A DNA stretch of 64,000 nt from Burkholderiales bacterium (GTDB lineage Bacteria > Pseudomonadota > Gammaproteobacteria > Burkholderiales > SG8-41). The stretch covers positions 1 to 64,000 of the forward strand of contig JADZGE010000030.1 in NCBI GenBank assembly GCA_020854035.1, written 5' to 3'. Each line of letters starts with the position of its first letter. Positions within the stretch are counted from its first letter, which is position 1. This document shows, piece by piece, positions 1 to 8,674 of the stretch. A program made the translations under genes and the position numbers. The notes beneath the pieces are model-generated. The model ran no database searches and had not been told where the DNA came from. It worked only from the letters and a program-made list of their open reading frames with translations.

Positions 1-125
1 CGCCCCTCGGCGCGTTGCCTCGATCGCCTGCGGTCAAGTTCCCGACGCCATCTCATGCTCATACGGTGCGCGCCACCGGGGGTCGCATCCCCGCAAGCGG
101 GGCCCCTGCTCCGCCCCTCGGCGCG

Positions 126-692
126 TTACTTGAACTGCTTGGCTCCGGTGATCCGCTGCGATATCAGAACGGCCACCGCGCGGCCGGTGTTGAACGCAAG
201 GCGCCCGGCAGCCTCGACGGTTTCGGGGACGCGGTCGGCCTCGTCCACCGGCTGGGTCACCACGCCCATCGCCGCCAGGGCCGGGATGGTCGCCTGCGAC
301 ATCGGCACCTGCCAGCCGTTGAACTCGCCCCACTGCCCGCGCATGGTGACGAGCATGAGGAGCGGAAAGCGGCACTCGGCGGTCGTTCCCAGCATGTTGA
401 TGCAGTTGCCGGTACCGGATGACTGCATGAGCAGCACGCCGCGCTCGCCACCGAGCCACGCTCCCGCCAGCAGCGCGACGCCCTCCTCCTCGGTCGTGAG
501 GGGAACGGCCCGCATGTCGCGGTCGGCGCGGCACAGCTCGATCAGCCGCGCGTGGCCGGAGTCCGGAACGTACGCAACCTGGCGGACCTTGAGCGCGCCC
601 AGTACGCCGTGGACCTGATCGGGCCAGGCCGCGGCGCGCCCGCCGGTGCGTTTCCGCGTGTCCGCTCTCGCCATGCCGCTTGTGCCTTTCAT
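126..692 (-). CDS. TPP-binding decarboxylase alpha subunit (phosphonopyruvate/sulfopyruvate decarboxylase-like)
   Basis: The 188-residue protein matches the N-terminal thiamine-pyrophosphate-binding half of the two-subunit sulfopyruvate or phosphonopyruvate decarboxylases. It has a conserved acidic patch (TTEEEG, about residue 66) and the downstream QSSGTGN segment typical of this family. Such alpha subunits need a beta subunit carrying the Mg/diphosphate-binding half. None is visible, but the next gene on this strand would lie beyond the left edge. It is the last visible gene of a minus-strand group with a Bug protein and a Gfo/Idh/MocA dehydrogenase, which suggests 2-oxoacid decarboxylation in a catabolic pathway. 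The start is uncertain: a second ATG six codons in (at 674) has a slightly better purine-rich leader. The substrate cannot be inferred. Confidence 0.75.
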   Translation of the reverse strand: MKGTSGMARADTRKRTGGRAAAWPDQVHGVLGALKVRQVAYVPDSGHARLIELCRADRDMRAVPLTTEEEGVALLAGAWLGGERGVLLMQSSGTGNCINMLGTTAECRFPLLMLVTMRGQWGEFNGWQVPMSQATIPALAAMGVVTQPVDEADRVPETVEAAGRLAFNTGRAVAVLISQRITGAKQFK

Positions 693-796
693 GGAATTCG
701 CCGGCGGTATGCTCGAAACAGGAACCTCGTCATGCCGCCACCGCGGCGCAGGCCGTGTCCGGGAAGTCCGGCAATGGCGGTCCCGCCTGCGCCCGG

Positions 797-1762
797 TCAG
801 CGCGGAGACTTCCTCAGGCCCACTTGCTCCATGATGCGGGCGAGATAGGCGTCCTCGGTCGCGATCATCTTGTGGAATTCCGCCGACGGCAGGAACGCGG
901 GACGCACGTAGAGCTTTTCCGTCGCGGCGGCGAACTCGGGGCTCTGGACCGTCGCCCGTATGGCTTTTTCGAGTACGGCGATCGTGGCGGCAGGCGTCCC
1001 CTTGGGCGCCGCGACTCCGCGCCAGGCGTCGAGCGCGAGGTCGAATCCGAGGTCGCGTGCCGTTGGCACGTCCGGGAACACGGGATCGCGCTGGCTGGAA
1101 AGCGCCACGAGGAGCCGCACCCGGCCCGCCTGGACGTGGCTCGCCAGCGCTCCGGGAAACTGAACCACGACATCCACGTGCCCGCCCATCAGGTTGGGAA
1201 TGATCTGCGAGGCGGCATAGGGGACGTGGGTTACCTCGGCATTCGCCGCCTTAAACAGGGCGACGGCGGAGAGGTGGGTATGGCTGCCGACTCCCGAGTT
1301 CGCGACGGTGATGCCGTCGGGCCGCGACTTCGCGTCGGCGATGAGATCCTTCAGCGATTTCCACTTCGACTCGCTGCGCACCGCGACCACCACGGATTCC
1401 ACCAGCACCCGCGCCACCGATTCGAAGCTGCGGTAGTCGAGGCTCGACTGACCCATGTGGTAGCTCGTGGAGATCGAGTTCGAGTTCCAGACGATCGCGT
1501 GCCCGTCGGGTTTCTGCGATGCGAGGAACTTGTAGCCGATCGCCCCGCCGGCGCCGGGACGGTTCACCGGGAGCACGTTCACCCCGAGTTGCCGGCTCAT
1601 GCCCTGCGCGAGCACGCGCGCGGTCACGTCGGCCGACGTCCCGGCGGGGAAGAGCACCGTCATGTCGATGCCCCCTTTCGGGAACTGCGCGTCCTGCGCC
1701 ATCGCCGTCGTGGCCGACACGAGCGCCACGACACCGGCGATGAAGGGCAAGCGGATTTTCAT
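797..1762 (-). CDS. Bug-family TTT periplasmic substrate-binding protein
   Basis: The 321-residue protein begins with a signal peptide ending near AMA-QD (residue 22). It then shows the Bug/TctC pattern: a phosphate-rich-loop-like FPAGTSADVTAR segment, the NRPGAGG motif near residue 65, and a C-terminal lobe with LGFDLALDAWRGVAAPKG. Bug proteins bind small carboxylates in the periplasm for TctAB permeases. The start is set by a strong AGGAGG placed 5 bp before the ATG; an in-frame ATG 20 codons upstream would put residues before the signal peptide and is unlikely. It sits between a dehydrogenase and a TPP enzyme with no permease nearby, so it probably shares a permease encoded elsewhere. Confidence 0.92.
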   Translation of the reverse strand: MKIRLPFIAGVVALVSATTAMAQDAQFPKGGIDMTVLFPAGTSADVTARVLAQGMSRQLGVNVLPVNRPGAGGAIGYKFLASQKPDGHAIVWNSNSISTSYHMGQSSLDYRSFESVARVLVESVVVAVRSESKWKSLKDLIADAKSRPDGITVANSGVGSHTHLSAVALFKAANAEVTHVPYAASQIIPNLMGGHVDVVVQFPGALASHVQAGRVRLLVALSSQRDPVFPDVPTARDLGFDLALDAWRGVAAPKGTPAATIAVLEKAIRATVQSPEFAAATEKLYVRPAFLPSAEFHKMIATEDAYLARIMEQVGLRKSPR

Positions 1763-1810
1763 GAATTCCTCCTCTCGTTTGGCAGCCAGAACCCTCGCAA
1801 GCATCCACCC

Positions 1811-1831
1811 CTCACCCGTCACCCATCGCTC
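1811..1831. repeat. heptamer tandem repeat, 3 units
   Basis: Three abutting 7-bp units read ctcaccc, gtcaccc and atcgctc. They belong to the degenerate heptamer family found in seven spacers of this window. Here the array overlaps the stop codon of the Gfo/Idh/MocA gene and precedes the Bug gene start on the minus strand. Confidence 0.6.
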
Positions 1832-2837
1832 ATCCTGGTTTCAGGAGCTCCGCCACGGCGACCCGCCGCCCTTCGCGTGCCGACCTGATGCCGGCGAGCA
1901 GCACCGCCAGCGACGCAGTGCCGCACTCGCCGTCCATCTCGGGCTCCCCGCTCCCGCGCGCCGCGGCCGCGAACTCTTCCAGTTCCTCCACGATCGTGTC
2001 GTTCTTCGGGCAGGCGACCGGCTCGGCGCTACCGCCCCCGCGCCGGAGCACGCGCAGGCCCTGGTGGAGGTCGTAGTAGGCGGTGGCCTCCTTGCCGTAG
2101 ACATTCATGAGGTAGTACTCGCCGGCGGACGCGTAGCTCGCGTTGAGCGTGGAGAGCGCACCGTTCTCGTGCTCGAGAACGAGGCTCGCGACATCCGGGT
2201 TCTCTCCCGGGAGCACGAGTTGCGCGAGGCTCGCCGTAACCGTCTTGATCGGGCCGACCAGGTACTCGATCACGTCGGTGTAGTGAATGCCGATCTGCAG
2301 CATCACGCCGCCCGGCATGCCTGCCGTCGTGTAGCGCCAGTGGCCCGGCTCGAACTGGCCCAGGCGGTCGCGGCTGATGTTGGCCTCCGCGTTGACGATG
2401 CGGCCGAACTCGCCGCGCTCGATTCGCTCCCGCACCCAGCGGAAGTGGCTCTCCTTGCGCCGCTGGTAGCCGAGCGCCAGCACGACCTTGTGCCGGCGGC
2501 ATGCCTCGGTGAGGGCGCGGGCGTCCGCGATCGTCGTGGCGATCGGCTTGTCGAGAAAGACGTGTTTGCCCGCCTGCGCCGCGGCGCAGGTCGTCTCGCG
2601 GTGGACGTTGTTCGGCGTGGTGTTGATGATCGCCGCGATGCCCCGGTCCTCCAGGATGGCGTCGTAGCTCGCCGCCGCCGCGCAGCCGTACTTGCGGGCG
2701 AACGCCTCGCGTTTTCCCGCCGATCGCGAGTAGCAGGACACGATCCTGAGCTTGCCGGAGCGCTGGATCGCGTCGGCGAGCACGTCCGACCACCAGCCCA
2801 TGCCGATACAGGCTACCGTGAGCGGTTCACCGGACAT
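1830..2837 (-). CDS. Gfo/Idh/MocA family NAD(P)-dependent oxidoreductase
   Basis: The 335-residue protein has an N-terminal Rossmann fold (GMGWW around residue 12), the family's Lys-Pro signature as DKPIATT (about residue 93), and the GIHYTDVIEYLVGP segment with the conserved histidine near residue 180. The family oxidises or reduces sugars, inositols and related hydroxy compounds with NAD(P). It lies between the GlcG-like gene and the Bug gene on the same strand with short spacers, so co-transcription is likely. Nothing in the sequence fixes the substrate. Length and motifs are normal for the family. Confidence 0.9.
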   Translation of the reverse strand: MSGEPLTVACIGMGWWSDVLADAIQRSGKLRIVSCYSRSAGKREAFARKYGCAAAASYDAILEDRGIAAIINTTPNNVHRETTCAAAQAGKHVFLDKPIATTIADARALTEACRRHKVVLALGYQRRKESHFRWVRERIERGEFGRIVNAEANISRDRLGQFEPGHWRYTTAGMPGGVMLQIGIHYTDVIEYLVGPIKTVTASLAQLVLPGENPDVASLVLEHENGALSTLNASYASAGEYYLMNVYGKEATAYYDLHQGLRVLRRGGGSAEPVACPKNDTIVEELEEFAAAARGSGEPEMDGECGTASLAVLLAGIRSAREGRRVAVAELLKPG

Positions 2838-2909
2838 GGTCGAGTCCCGAAAAGGTGGCGATCAAGGCCGACGGGGTGCAGGCGACGGGGCGCGGTGATC
2901 CCGGTCCGG

Positions 2910-3362
2910 TCAACGGCCGTCGATTTTCCATCCAGCGCCGAGCGCTTCCACCGCCTCGCGCGCGAGCCGGTCGTCGAGCTCCCAGTTGGCGCCGGACACA
3001 CCGATACCGCCGATGCAGACGCCCTCGACGATGATCGGGTAGCCGCCCTCCATCGCCGTCCAGCGTCCGGGTCCCGCCGCGAGAGCGAGCCCGACCACGT
3101 GCATCGTGTCGAGCGGCTGCGCTGCGGCGCCTTTCGCCGTCGTCGGCCGCATGTTGGAGGCCGCGCACACCGCCTTCGTCGTGGAGGAGTGCACGGTATG
3201 AAAACGCCCGCCGTCCATGCGCTGGATCAGCACGGGGTGTCCGCCCGCGTCGACGATGGCGACGGCCACGGCGAAGCCGGCCCGCCGCGCTTCTTCCACG
3301 ACGGTGTCCATCATCTTCCGCGCGCCCTCGAGAGTGAGCCGCTTGCTGTCCGCGAAATACAT
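2910..3362 (-). CDS. GlcG/HbpS family heme-binding-like protein
   Basis: The 150-residue protein has the GlcG/HbpS fold signature: AVAIVDAGGHPVLIQRMDG in the first half and GGYPIIVEGVCIGGIGVSG toward the C-terminus. The family includes heme-degrading HbpS and the GlcG protein of glycolate operons. In catabolic operons these proteins often have unknown accessory roles. The ATG chosen gives the usual family length and removes a non-conserved 34-residue extension. It is the first gene of the minus-strand group (dehydrogenase, Bug protein, TPP enzyme). There is no signal peptide, so it is probably cytoplasmic. Confidence 0.8.
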   Translation of the reverse strand: MYFADSKRLTLEGARKMMDTVVEEARRAGFAVAVAIVDAGGHPVLIQRMDGGRFHTVHSSTTKAVCAASNMRPTTAKGAAAQPLDTMHVVGLALAAGPGRWTAMEGGYPIIVEGVCIGGIGVSGANWELDDRLAREAVEALGAGWKIDGR

Positions 3363-3407
3363 CCGGTGGCGATCCTTGTCGCGAGGAAGGGAAGGGAACG
3401 GGATTCC

Positions 3408-3415
3408 ATTATAAT
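3408..3415. promoter_or_regulatory. possible -10 element in the divergent spacer
   Basis: The sequence attataat contains TATAAT on both strands, about 46 bp before the minus-strand operon start and 76 bp before the plus-strand acyl-CoA dehydrogenase start. I find no convincing -35 hexamer at normal spacing on either side, so this is only a candidate. Confidence 0.25.
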
Positions 3416-3490
3416 CGAGCACATCCCCGTATCGCCAGTTGCCGTGAACGGCCGGCGACCTCACGGTGTCGGAGAGCCCGGAGCACGTCG

Positions 3491-4657
3491 ATGAAGCAGA
3501 GTGCCGGCGAGAACGCGCAGGAAGAGCTCAGGGACGCCGTGCGCGACCTGTGCCGGCGTTTCCCCGCGGAGTACTGGCGCAAGGTGAGCGCGGAACGGGC
3601 CTACCCGGACGAATTCGTGCGCGCGCTGACCGAGGCCGGCTGGCTCGCGGCGCTGATTCCCGAAGAGTACGGCGGCGCGGGGCTCGGCGTGACCGAGGCG
3701 TCGATCGTGCTCGAGGAGGTGAGCCGCGCGGGTGCGTTCGCGGGCGCCGTGCACGGCCAGATGTACGTGATGGGCTGCGTGCTGCGGCACAGCTCGGAGG
3801 AGCAGAAGCGCCGTTACCTGCCGCGCATCGCGAGCGGCGAGCTGCGCCTGCAATCGATGGCGGTGACCGAGCCCACCACCGGCACCGATACGACGAAGCT
3901 GAAGACCTTCGCGGTTCGCAGGGGAGAGCGCTACCTGGTGAACGGCCAGAAGGTCTGGATCTCGCGCGTGAAGCACTCCGACCTCCTGCTGCTGCTCGCG
4001 CGCACGACCCCGGTCGAGCGGGTGAAGCGCAAGTCCGAGGGGCTGTCGGTATTCATCGTGGACCTGCGCGATGCCCTCGGCCATGGGCTCACGGTGAAAT
4101 CGATTCCGAACATGGCGAACCAGGAGACGAACGAGCTCTTTTTCGACAACCTCGAAGTGCCGGCGGAGAACCTGATCGGGGAGGAGGGCCGGGGGTTGAA
4201 GTACCTGCTGGACGGGTTGAACGCCGAGCGCATCCTCATCGCGGCGGAGTGCATCGGCGACGGCTACTGGTTCATCGACAAGGCGAGCGCGTACGCGAAG
4301 GAGCGCGTCGTATTCGACCGTCCGATCGGGAAAAACCAGGGAATCCAGTTTCCGATCGCGCGCGCCTACGCCAACCTGCGCGCGGCGGATCTCATGCGCT
4401 ACCGGGCCGCGGAGCTCTTCGACGCGGGCACCCCGTGCGGGGCCGAGGCGAACATGTCGAAGCTCCTCGCGGCGGACGCGTCGTGGGAGGCGGCCAACGT
4501 GTGCCTGCAGACGCACGGTGGTTTCGGCTTCGCGCAGGAGTACGATGTCGAGCGCAAGTTCCGCGAGACCCGGCTCTACCAGATCGCGCCGATCTCGACC
4601 AATCTCATCCTTTCCTACATCGGGGAGCACGTGCTCGGGTTGCCCCGCTCCTTCTAG
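3491..4657 (+). CDS. acyl-CoA dehydrogenase family protein
   Basis: The 388-residue flavoprotein has the N-terminal helical region, the central FAD-binding beta domain (MAVTEPTTGTDTTKLKT, then GQKVWISR), and the C-terminal helical domain with VCLQTHGGFGFAQEYDVERK. It is expected to oxidise the alpha-beta bond of an acyl-CoA with electron-transferring flavoprotein as acceptor. Near the C-terminus, where many family members carry the EGT motif with the catalytic base, this protein has RLYQIAPIST, so the base must lie elsewhere or the reaction differs. It is transcribed alone, divergent from the minus operon and convergent with the AAA+ gene. Confidence 0.93.
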   Translation: MKQSAGENAQEELRDAVRDLCRRFPAEYWRKVSAERAYPDEFVRALTEAGWLAALIPEEYGGAGLGVTEASIVLEEVSRAGAFAGAVHGQMYVMGCVLRHSSEEQKRRYLPRIASGELRLQSMAVTEPTTGTDTTKLKTFAVRRGERYLVNGQKVWISRVKHSDLLLLLARTTPVERVKRKSEGLSVFIVDLRDALGHGLTVKSIPNMANQETNELFFDNLEVPAENLIGEEGRGLKYLLDGLNAERILIAAECIGDGYWFIDKASAYAKERVVFDRPIGKNQGIQFPIARAYANLRAADLMRYRAAELFDAGTPCGAEANMSKLLAADASWEAANVCLQTHGGFGFAQEYDVERKFRETRLYQIAPISTNLILSYIGEHVLGLPRSF

Positions 4658-4667
4658 GCGGGAGGAC

Positions 4668-4692
4668 GCCGCCCGGCCCGGGGCCGGGTGGC
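4668..4692. terminator. GC-rich hairpin between convergent genes
   Basis: An 11-bp stem (one G-T pair) with a 3-nt loop lies 10 bp after the acyl-CoA dehydrogenase stop, before the convergent AAA+ gene end. There is no T-tract, so it is a possible but not typical intrinsic terminator. Confidence 0.4.
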
Positions 4693-4738
4693 GCTCGCCC
4701 GGCATGCCGCACCGCGCGGTGGCGGCGGCGAGGCGAAT

Positions 4739-5707
4739 TCAGAACCCGATGGGCCGCTTCCCCGGCGCGCGCTTCGTCCCGATGTCCTCGGACCGGATCT
4801 CGTCGCGCTGCGCGAGCCTCGCGCTGCCGAAAGCGAGCGTGATCGCGCGGCGCATTTCGCGCGGCCCCATCTGCGCAAGCCGGTCGAGCACCTCCGCCTG
4901 CGGCGCGTCCGGGAACGACCTTCCCCAATCGTGGCTGCCGCGGATCCCGGCGTAGATCGCCTGCGCAACCCGTCGCGATCCCTCGTGATCGGGCGCCTGA
5001 ACGCAATAGACGATCATCCGGTCGAGGATCGGCGCCGGGATGCGCGACTCCTCGTTCGCCGTCGCGACCCAGATCAGCCCCGAGGCGTCGACCGGGACCT
5101 CGACGAATTCGTCGACGAACCGTGATGCCGTGTCGTGCTCCAGCAGCGAGTAGAGCGCGCCCAGTGGATCGTATTGCGAGGCGCCGCCCGCCTTGTCGAT
5201 CTCGTCGACGCAGATCACGGGATTGGCGTAACGGCCGTGCAGGAGCGCTTCGAAGACCTTGCCCGGCTTCGCGTTCTTCCATTGCGAGGAGGAACCGGAC
5301 AGCACCCATCCGGCGGTCATCGAGCTCATCGACGCGAAGCCATAGCCGGTCGCGAGCAGCCCGGCGATGCGCCGGCAGAAGTGCGTTTTGCCGATGCCCG
5401 GTTCTCCGAGCAGCAGCATCGGCGGCAGTTCCAGCGGATCGCTCGAGGAAGCGCAGAGCGCGAGGTGCTTCCTGATGTCGTCGAGAACTTCCGCGAAGTT
5501 GGGCAGTTCCGCGTAGAGTTCGTCGAGCGCCGGGAACCCCGAGGGCTTGACCGACAGGCGGGTCCCGCCCGCCACGAGCATCGCTTCGTAGGTGGCCTTG
5601 AGGGACTCGCTCGCGCCGGGCGAGAGCTCGTCGAGAGCGCGGCCGACCGCCGAGACGTCGTACACGTCCTTGAATGTCGCGATCGAAATTTCCGCCGCAG
5701 CCGCCAT
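4739..5707 (-). CDS. AAA+ family ATPase (Lon/MoxR-like AAA module)
   Basis: The 322-residue protein has Walker A GEPGIGKT at residues 101-108, Walker B VICVDEID at 164-171, a sensor-1 region (LIWVATANEES) and an arginine-finger-like segment (IPAPILDRM). The C-terminal helical lid ends with MGPREMRRAITLAFGSARL. There is no protease or zinc domain, so it is a stand-alone AAA module of the kind that remodels protein partners. No partner such as a VWA protein lies next to it, and its function is unknown. The start is supported by GAGGTGAGG just upstream. It faces the CoA-transferase gene divergently. Confidence 0.85.
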   Translation of the reverse strand: MAAAAEISIATFKDVYDVSAVGRALDELSPGASESLKATYEAMLVAGGTRLSVKPSGFPALDELYAELPNFAEVLDDIRKHLALCASSSDPLELPPMLLLGEPGIGKTHFCRRIAGLLATGYGFASMSSMTAGWVLSGSSSQWKNAKPGKVFEALLHGRYANPVICVDEIDKAGGASQYDPLGALYSLLEHDTASRFVDEFVEVPVDASGLIWVATANEESRIPAPILDRMIVYCVQAPDHEGSRRVAQAIYAGIRGSHDWGRSFPDAPQAEVLDRLAQMGPREMRRAITLAFGSARLAQRDEIRSEDIGTKRAPGKRPIGF

Positions 5708-5937
5708 GTCCTCACCTCGCCGGTAGCGGGCCTCGGGTCACGCGCCGGAGCGGATCCGGGCCGGCGCCGGCGCCTTTCGGCACGGGAATCATCCTGGTGT
5801 TACGCCACGGGAGTCAGCGTAGTGCAGGGCGGGGGGATCGTCTGTGCGCAAACGTACCGCGGGGAGGCGGCGCCCCGGCAGCAATGATCGCTTGCCTAAC
5901 CCACCGTTAGCGGTTAGCTTGGCTCGCTCTGGGTTTT

Positions 5938-5953
5938 CGGGGCAGGAGCCCCG
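5938..5953. other. perfect 6-bp inverted repeat before the CoA-transferase
   Basis: The arms cggggc and gccccg flank a 4-nt loop and end 16 bp before the preferred TTG start of the CoA-transferase. The 262-bp divergent spacer (5708-5969) holds nothing else I can name apart from a short gttagc duplication. Confidence 0.35.
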
Positions 5954-5969
5954 CATCGACGGGGGCAGG

Positions 5970-7148
5970 TTGCGACCATTGGATGGAATCACGGTGCTGT
6001 CGCTGGAGCAGGCGGTGGCGGCTCCGTTCGCCTCGCGCCAGCTCGCCGATCTCGGCGCGCGGGTGATCAAGATCGAGCGGCCGGGAGCGGGGGATTTCGC
6101 GCGCGGCTACGACCAGACGGTGAAGGGCATGTCGTCGCACTTCGTGTGGCTCAACCGCTCGAAGGAGAGCCTCACGCTCGACGTGAAGCAGCCGCCGGCG
6201 AAGGAGATCCTCGCGAGGTTGATCGCCCGCGCCGACGTGTTCATCCAGAACCTCGCGCCCGGCGCGGCGCAGCGGCTCGGTCTGGGGGCGGACACGCTGC
6301 TCGCGAAGCATCCGCGGCTCGTCGTGTGCGACATCTCCGGCTACGGCGACTCGGGACCCTACTCGCGGAAGAAGGCCTACGACCTGCTGGTGCAGAGCGA
6401 GGCGGGGCTGCTTTCGGTCACCGGGACGCCCGGGACCCCGAGCAAGGTCGGGATCTCGATCGCCGACATCGCCACCGGCATGTACGCGTACTCCGGCGTC
6501 CTGACGGCGCTCTTCCGGCGCGAGCGCACGGGCGCGGGCGGGAGGGTGGAAGTCACGATGCTGGAAGCGCTCGGAGAATGGATGGGCTATCCCCTCTACT
6601 ACACCCGTTTCGGTGGCACCGCGCCTCCCCGCAGCGGGCCGGATCACGCGACCATCGTGCCCTACGGTTTGTTTGCGGCCGGCGACGGGAAGCAGGTGAT
6701 GCTGGGCCTGCAGAACGAGCGGGAGTGGGCGGTGTTTTGCGAGCGGGTGCTCGAACGCCCGGCACTCGCGTCGGATCCGCGCTACGACAGCAACTCCAGG
6801 CGCAATCAATGCCGTGACGAGATCACGGCAACGATCAATGAAGTCTTCTCGGGATTGACGGCGGAAGATCTCGTGCGGCGGCTCGATGCGGCGGGCATCG
6901 CCAACGCGCGGATCAACACACCGGAGGAGTTGTGGGATCACGCGCAGTTGAAGGCACGGCGCCGCTGGCGGGAGATAGATTCGCCGGTGGGGAAGCTCCC
7001 CGCCACGCTGCCTCCCGCGACGCTGGATGGGAGCGAGCCGCGCATGGATCCGCTGCCGCGCGTGGGCGAGCAGACCGAGGCGATACTCGGGGAACTGGGC
7101 TACGGCGCCGGGGAGATTGCGGCGCTACGCGCGAAGGCCGTGATCTAG
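5970..7148 (+). CDS. CaiB/BaiF (family III) CoA-transferase
   Basis: The protein carries the family III CoA-transferase features: PLDGITVLSLEQ at the N-terminus, FVWLNRSKESLTLDVK, and CDISGYGDSGPYSRKKAYDLLVQ containing the aspartate that forms the covalent intermediate. It moves CoA between carboxylic acids. I chose the TTG immediately before PLDG because family members start at about that point (392 residues). An upstream GTG/ATG frame from 5844 would add 42 low-complexity residues and span a hairpin. It opens a long plus-strand catabolic series and is followed after 40 bp by an M20 peptidase gene, suggesting activation of an organic acid. Confidence 0.88.
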   Translation: MRPLDGITVLSLEQAVAAPFASRQLADLGARVIKIERPGAGDFARGYDQTVKGMSSHFVWLNRSKESLTLDVKQPPAKEILARLIARADVFIQNLAPGAAQRLGLGADTLLAKHPRLVVCDISGYGDSGPYSRKKAYDLLVQSEAGLLSVTGTPGTPSKVGISIADIATGMYAYSGVLTALFRRERTGAGGRVEVTMLEALGEWMGYPLYYTRFGGTAPPRSGPDHATIVPYGLFAAGDGKQVMLGLQNEREWAVFCERVLERPALASDPRYDSNSRRNQCRDEITATINEVFSGLTAEDLVRRLDAAGIANARINTPEELWDHAQLKARRRWREIDSPVGKLPATLPPATLDGSEPRMDPLPRVGEQTEAILGELGYGAGEIAALRAKAVI

Positions 7149-7188
7149 CCATGCAGGAACACGAAAACGGCGGCGACAGGAGCAGACC

Positions 7189-8574
7189 ATGACCCGGGAA
7201 TCCGCGATCTCGCGCGCGACGCGCCATTTCGACGAGGGCCGCTTCATCGAGGACCTCGCGCGGCGGGTCGCCATCCGCACCGAGAGCCAGGTGCCGGCGA
7301 GCCGGCCCTTCCTGGACGTCTACCTGAAGCAGGAGATCGCGCCGGCGTTCGAACAGATGGGATTTCGGGTGGAGATCCTGCCCAATCCCGTGGACGGCGT
7401 GGGGCCGATACTCCTCGCCGAGCGCATCGAGGACCCGGCGCTGCCGACCGTGCTCTCGTACGGCCACGGTGACGTGATCCGGGGCCTCGAAGGCGAGTGG
7501 CGCGGGGGCCTCGACCCGTGGAAGCTGAAACAGGAGGGCGTGCGCTACTACGGGCGCGGCTCGGCCGACAACAAGGCCCAGCACTCGATCAATATGGCGG
7601 CGCTCGAGACGGTGATCGCGGAGCGCGGCCGGCTCGGATTCAACGCGAAGTTCATGCTGGAGACCGGAGAGGAGGTGTCCTCGCCGGGGCTGCGCGAATT
7701 CTGCGAGGCGCACCGCGAACGGCTGAAGGCGGACGTGCTGATCGCCTCCGACGGGCCGCGGCTTGCGGCCACGCGGCCGACGCTCTACCTCGGCTCGCGC
7801 GGCTCGATGAACTTCAACTTCTCCGTGACGCTGCGCGAGGGCGCCCACCACTCCGGCAACTGGGGCGGGCTCCTCGCCAATCCGGGCATCGTCCTCGCGA
7901 ATGCGCTCGCGAGCATCGTCACGCGGGAGGGAAGAGTGCTGGTGCGCGAACTCATGCCCGATGCGATCCCCGATTCGGTGCGGCGGGCACTCGCCGACTG
8001 CACGCCGGTGCCCGAGCCCGGCGAGCCGGAGATCGACGCCTGGTGGGGCGAGCCCGGCCTCACCGCCGCCGAGAAGGTCTATGCGTGGAACACGTTCGAG
8101 ATCCTCGCCTTCCGCACCGGCAATCCCGACAATCCCGTGAATGCCATCCCCGGCACGGCGAGCGCGACCTGCCAGATCCGCTTCGTCGTCGGCTCGGATC
8201 CCGAAAGCTTCATTCCGATCCTGCGGCGCCACCTCGACGCGAACGGCTGCGAAATGGTGAAGATCGACATGGCACGCAAGAGCTACATGCGCGCGACGCG
8301 CCTCGATCCGGAGCACCCGTGGGTCAAATGGGCGGCTGAATCGCTGCGGCGCACGACCGGGGGCAAGCCCGCCATCCTGCCCAACCTGGGCGGTTCGATC
8401 CCCAACGACTGCTTTTCGGAGGTGCTGGGACTGCCGACCGTGTGGGTCCCGCATTCCTATGCCGGCTGCTCGCAGCACGCGCCCGACGAGCACGTGCTGG
8501 CGCCCGTGTTGCGCGAGGGGCTGCAGATAATGACCGGGCTCTTCTGGGACCTTGCGGAGCGACGTGATCCTTGA
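7189..8574 (+). CDS. M20 family metallopeptidase
   Basis: The 461-residue enzyme shows the M20 di-zinc pattern: YGHGDVI, GRGSADNK, ETGEEVSSPG and a C-terminal histidine in CSQHAPDEH. The central lid domain begins around LYLGSRGSMNFNFSV. Such enzymes hydrolyse peptides, carbamoyl or acyl-amino acids. No signal peptide is present, so it is cytoplasmic. GGAGCAG lies 4 bp before the ATG. Its position between a CoA-transferase and an MmgE/PrpD protein suggests it releases an organic acid from an amide precursor, which is an inference. Confidence 0.92.
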   Translation: MTRESAISRATRHFDEGRFIEDLARRVAIRTESQVPASRPFLDVYLKQEIAPAFEQMGFRVEILPNPVDGVGPILLAERIEDPALPTVLSYGHGDVIRGLEGEWRGGLDPWKLKQEGVRYYGRGSADNKAQHSINMAALETVIAERGRLGFNAKFMLETGEEVSSPGLREFCEAHRERLKADVLIASDGPRLAATRPTLYLGSRGSMNFNFSVTLREGAHHSGNWGGLLANPGIVLANALASIVTREGRVLVRELMPDAIPDSVRRALADCTPVPEPGEPEIDAWWGEPGLTAAEKVYAWNTFEILAFRTGNPDNPVNAIPGTASATCQIRFVVGSDPESFIPILRRHLDANGCEMVKIDMARKSYMRATRLDPEHPWVKWAAESLRRTTGGKPAILPNLGGSIPNDCFSEVLGLPTVWVPHSYAGCSQHAPDEHVLAPVLREGLQIMTGLFWDLAERRDP

Positions 8575-8626
8575 TAGGTGATCGGCTACTCGCGAACCGA
8601 ACTGGCGAGACCCGAGCCCAACTTGC

Positions 8627-8661
8627 CGATCACCGATCACCGATCACCGATCACCGATCAC
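8627..8661. repeat. perfect heptamer array, 5 copies of cgatcac
   Basis: Five identical 7-bp units abut without interruption in the 100-bp spacer before the MmgE/PrpD gene. A complementary gtgatcgg sits at about 8579, so the array can fold back on it. It is the most regular member of the window's heptamer family. Confidence 0.8.
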
Positions 8662-8674
8662 GCTTCCTGCCCCA

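Noticed and set aside
8627..8661. CRISPR-like regular repeats
   Set aside because: Units are 7 bp with no spacers and no cas genes; this is a simple tandem repeat.
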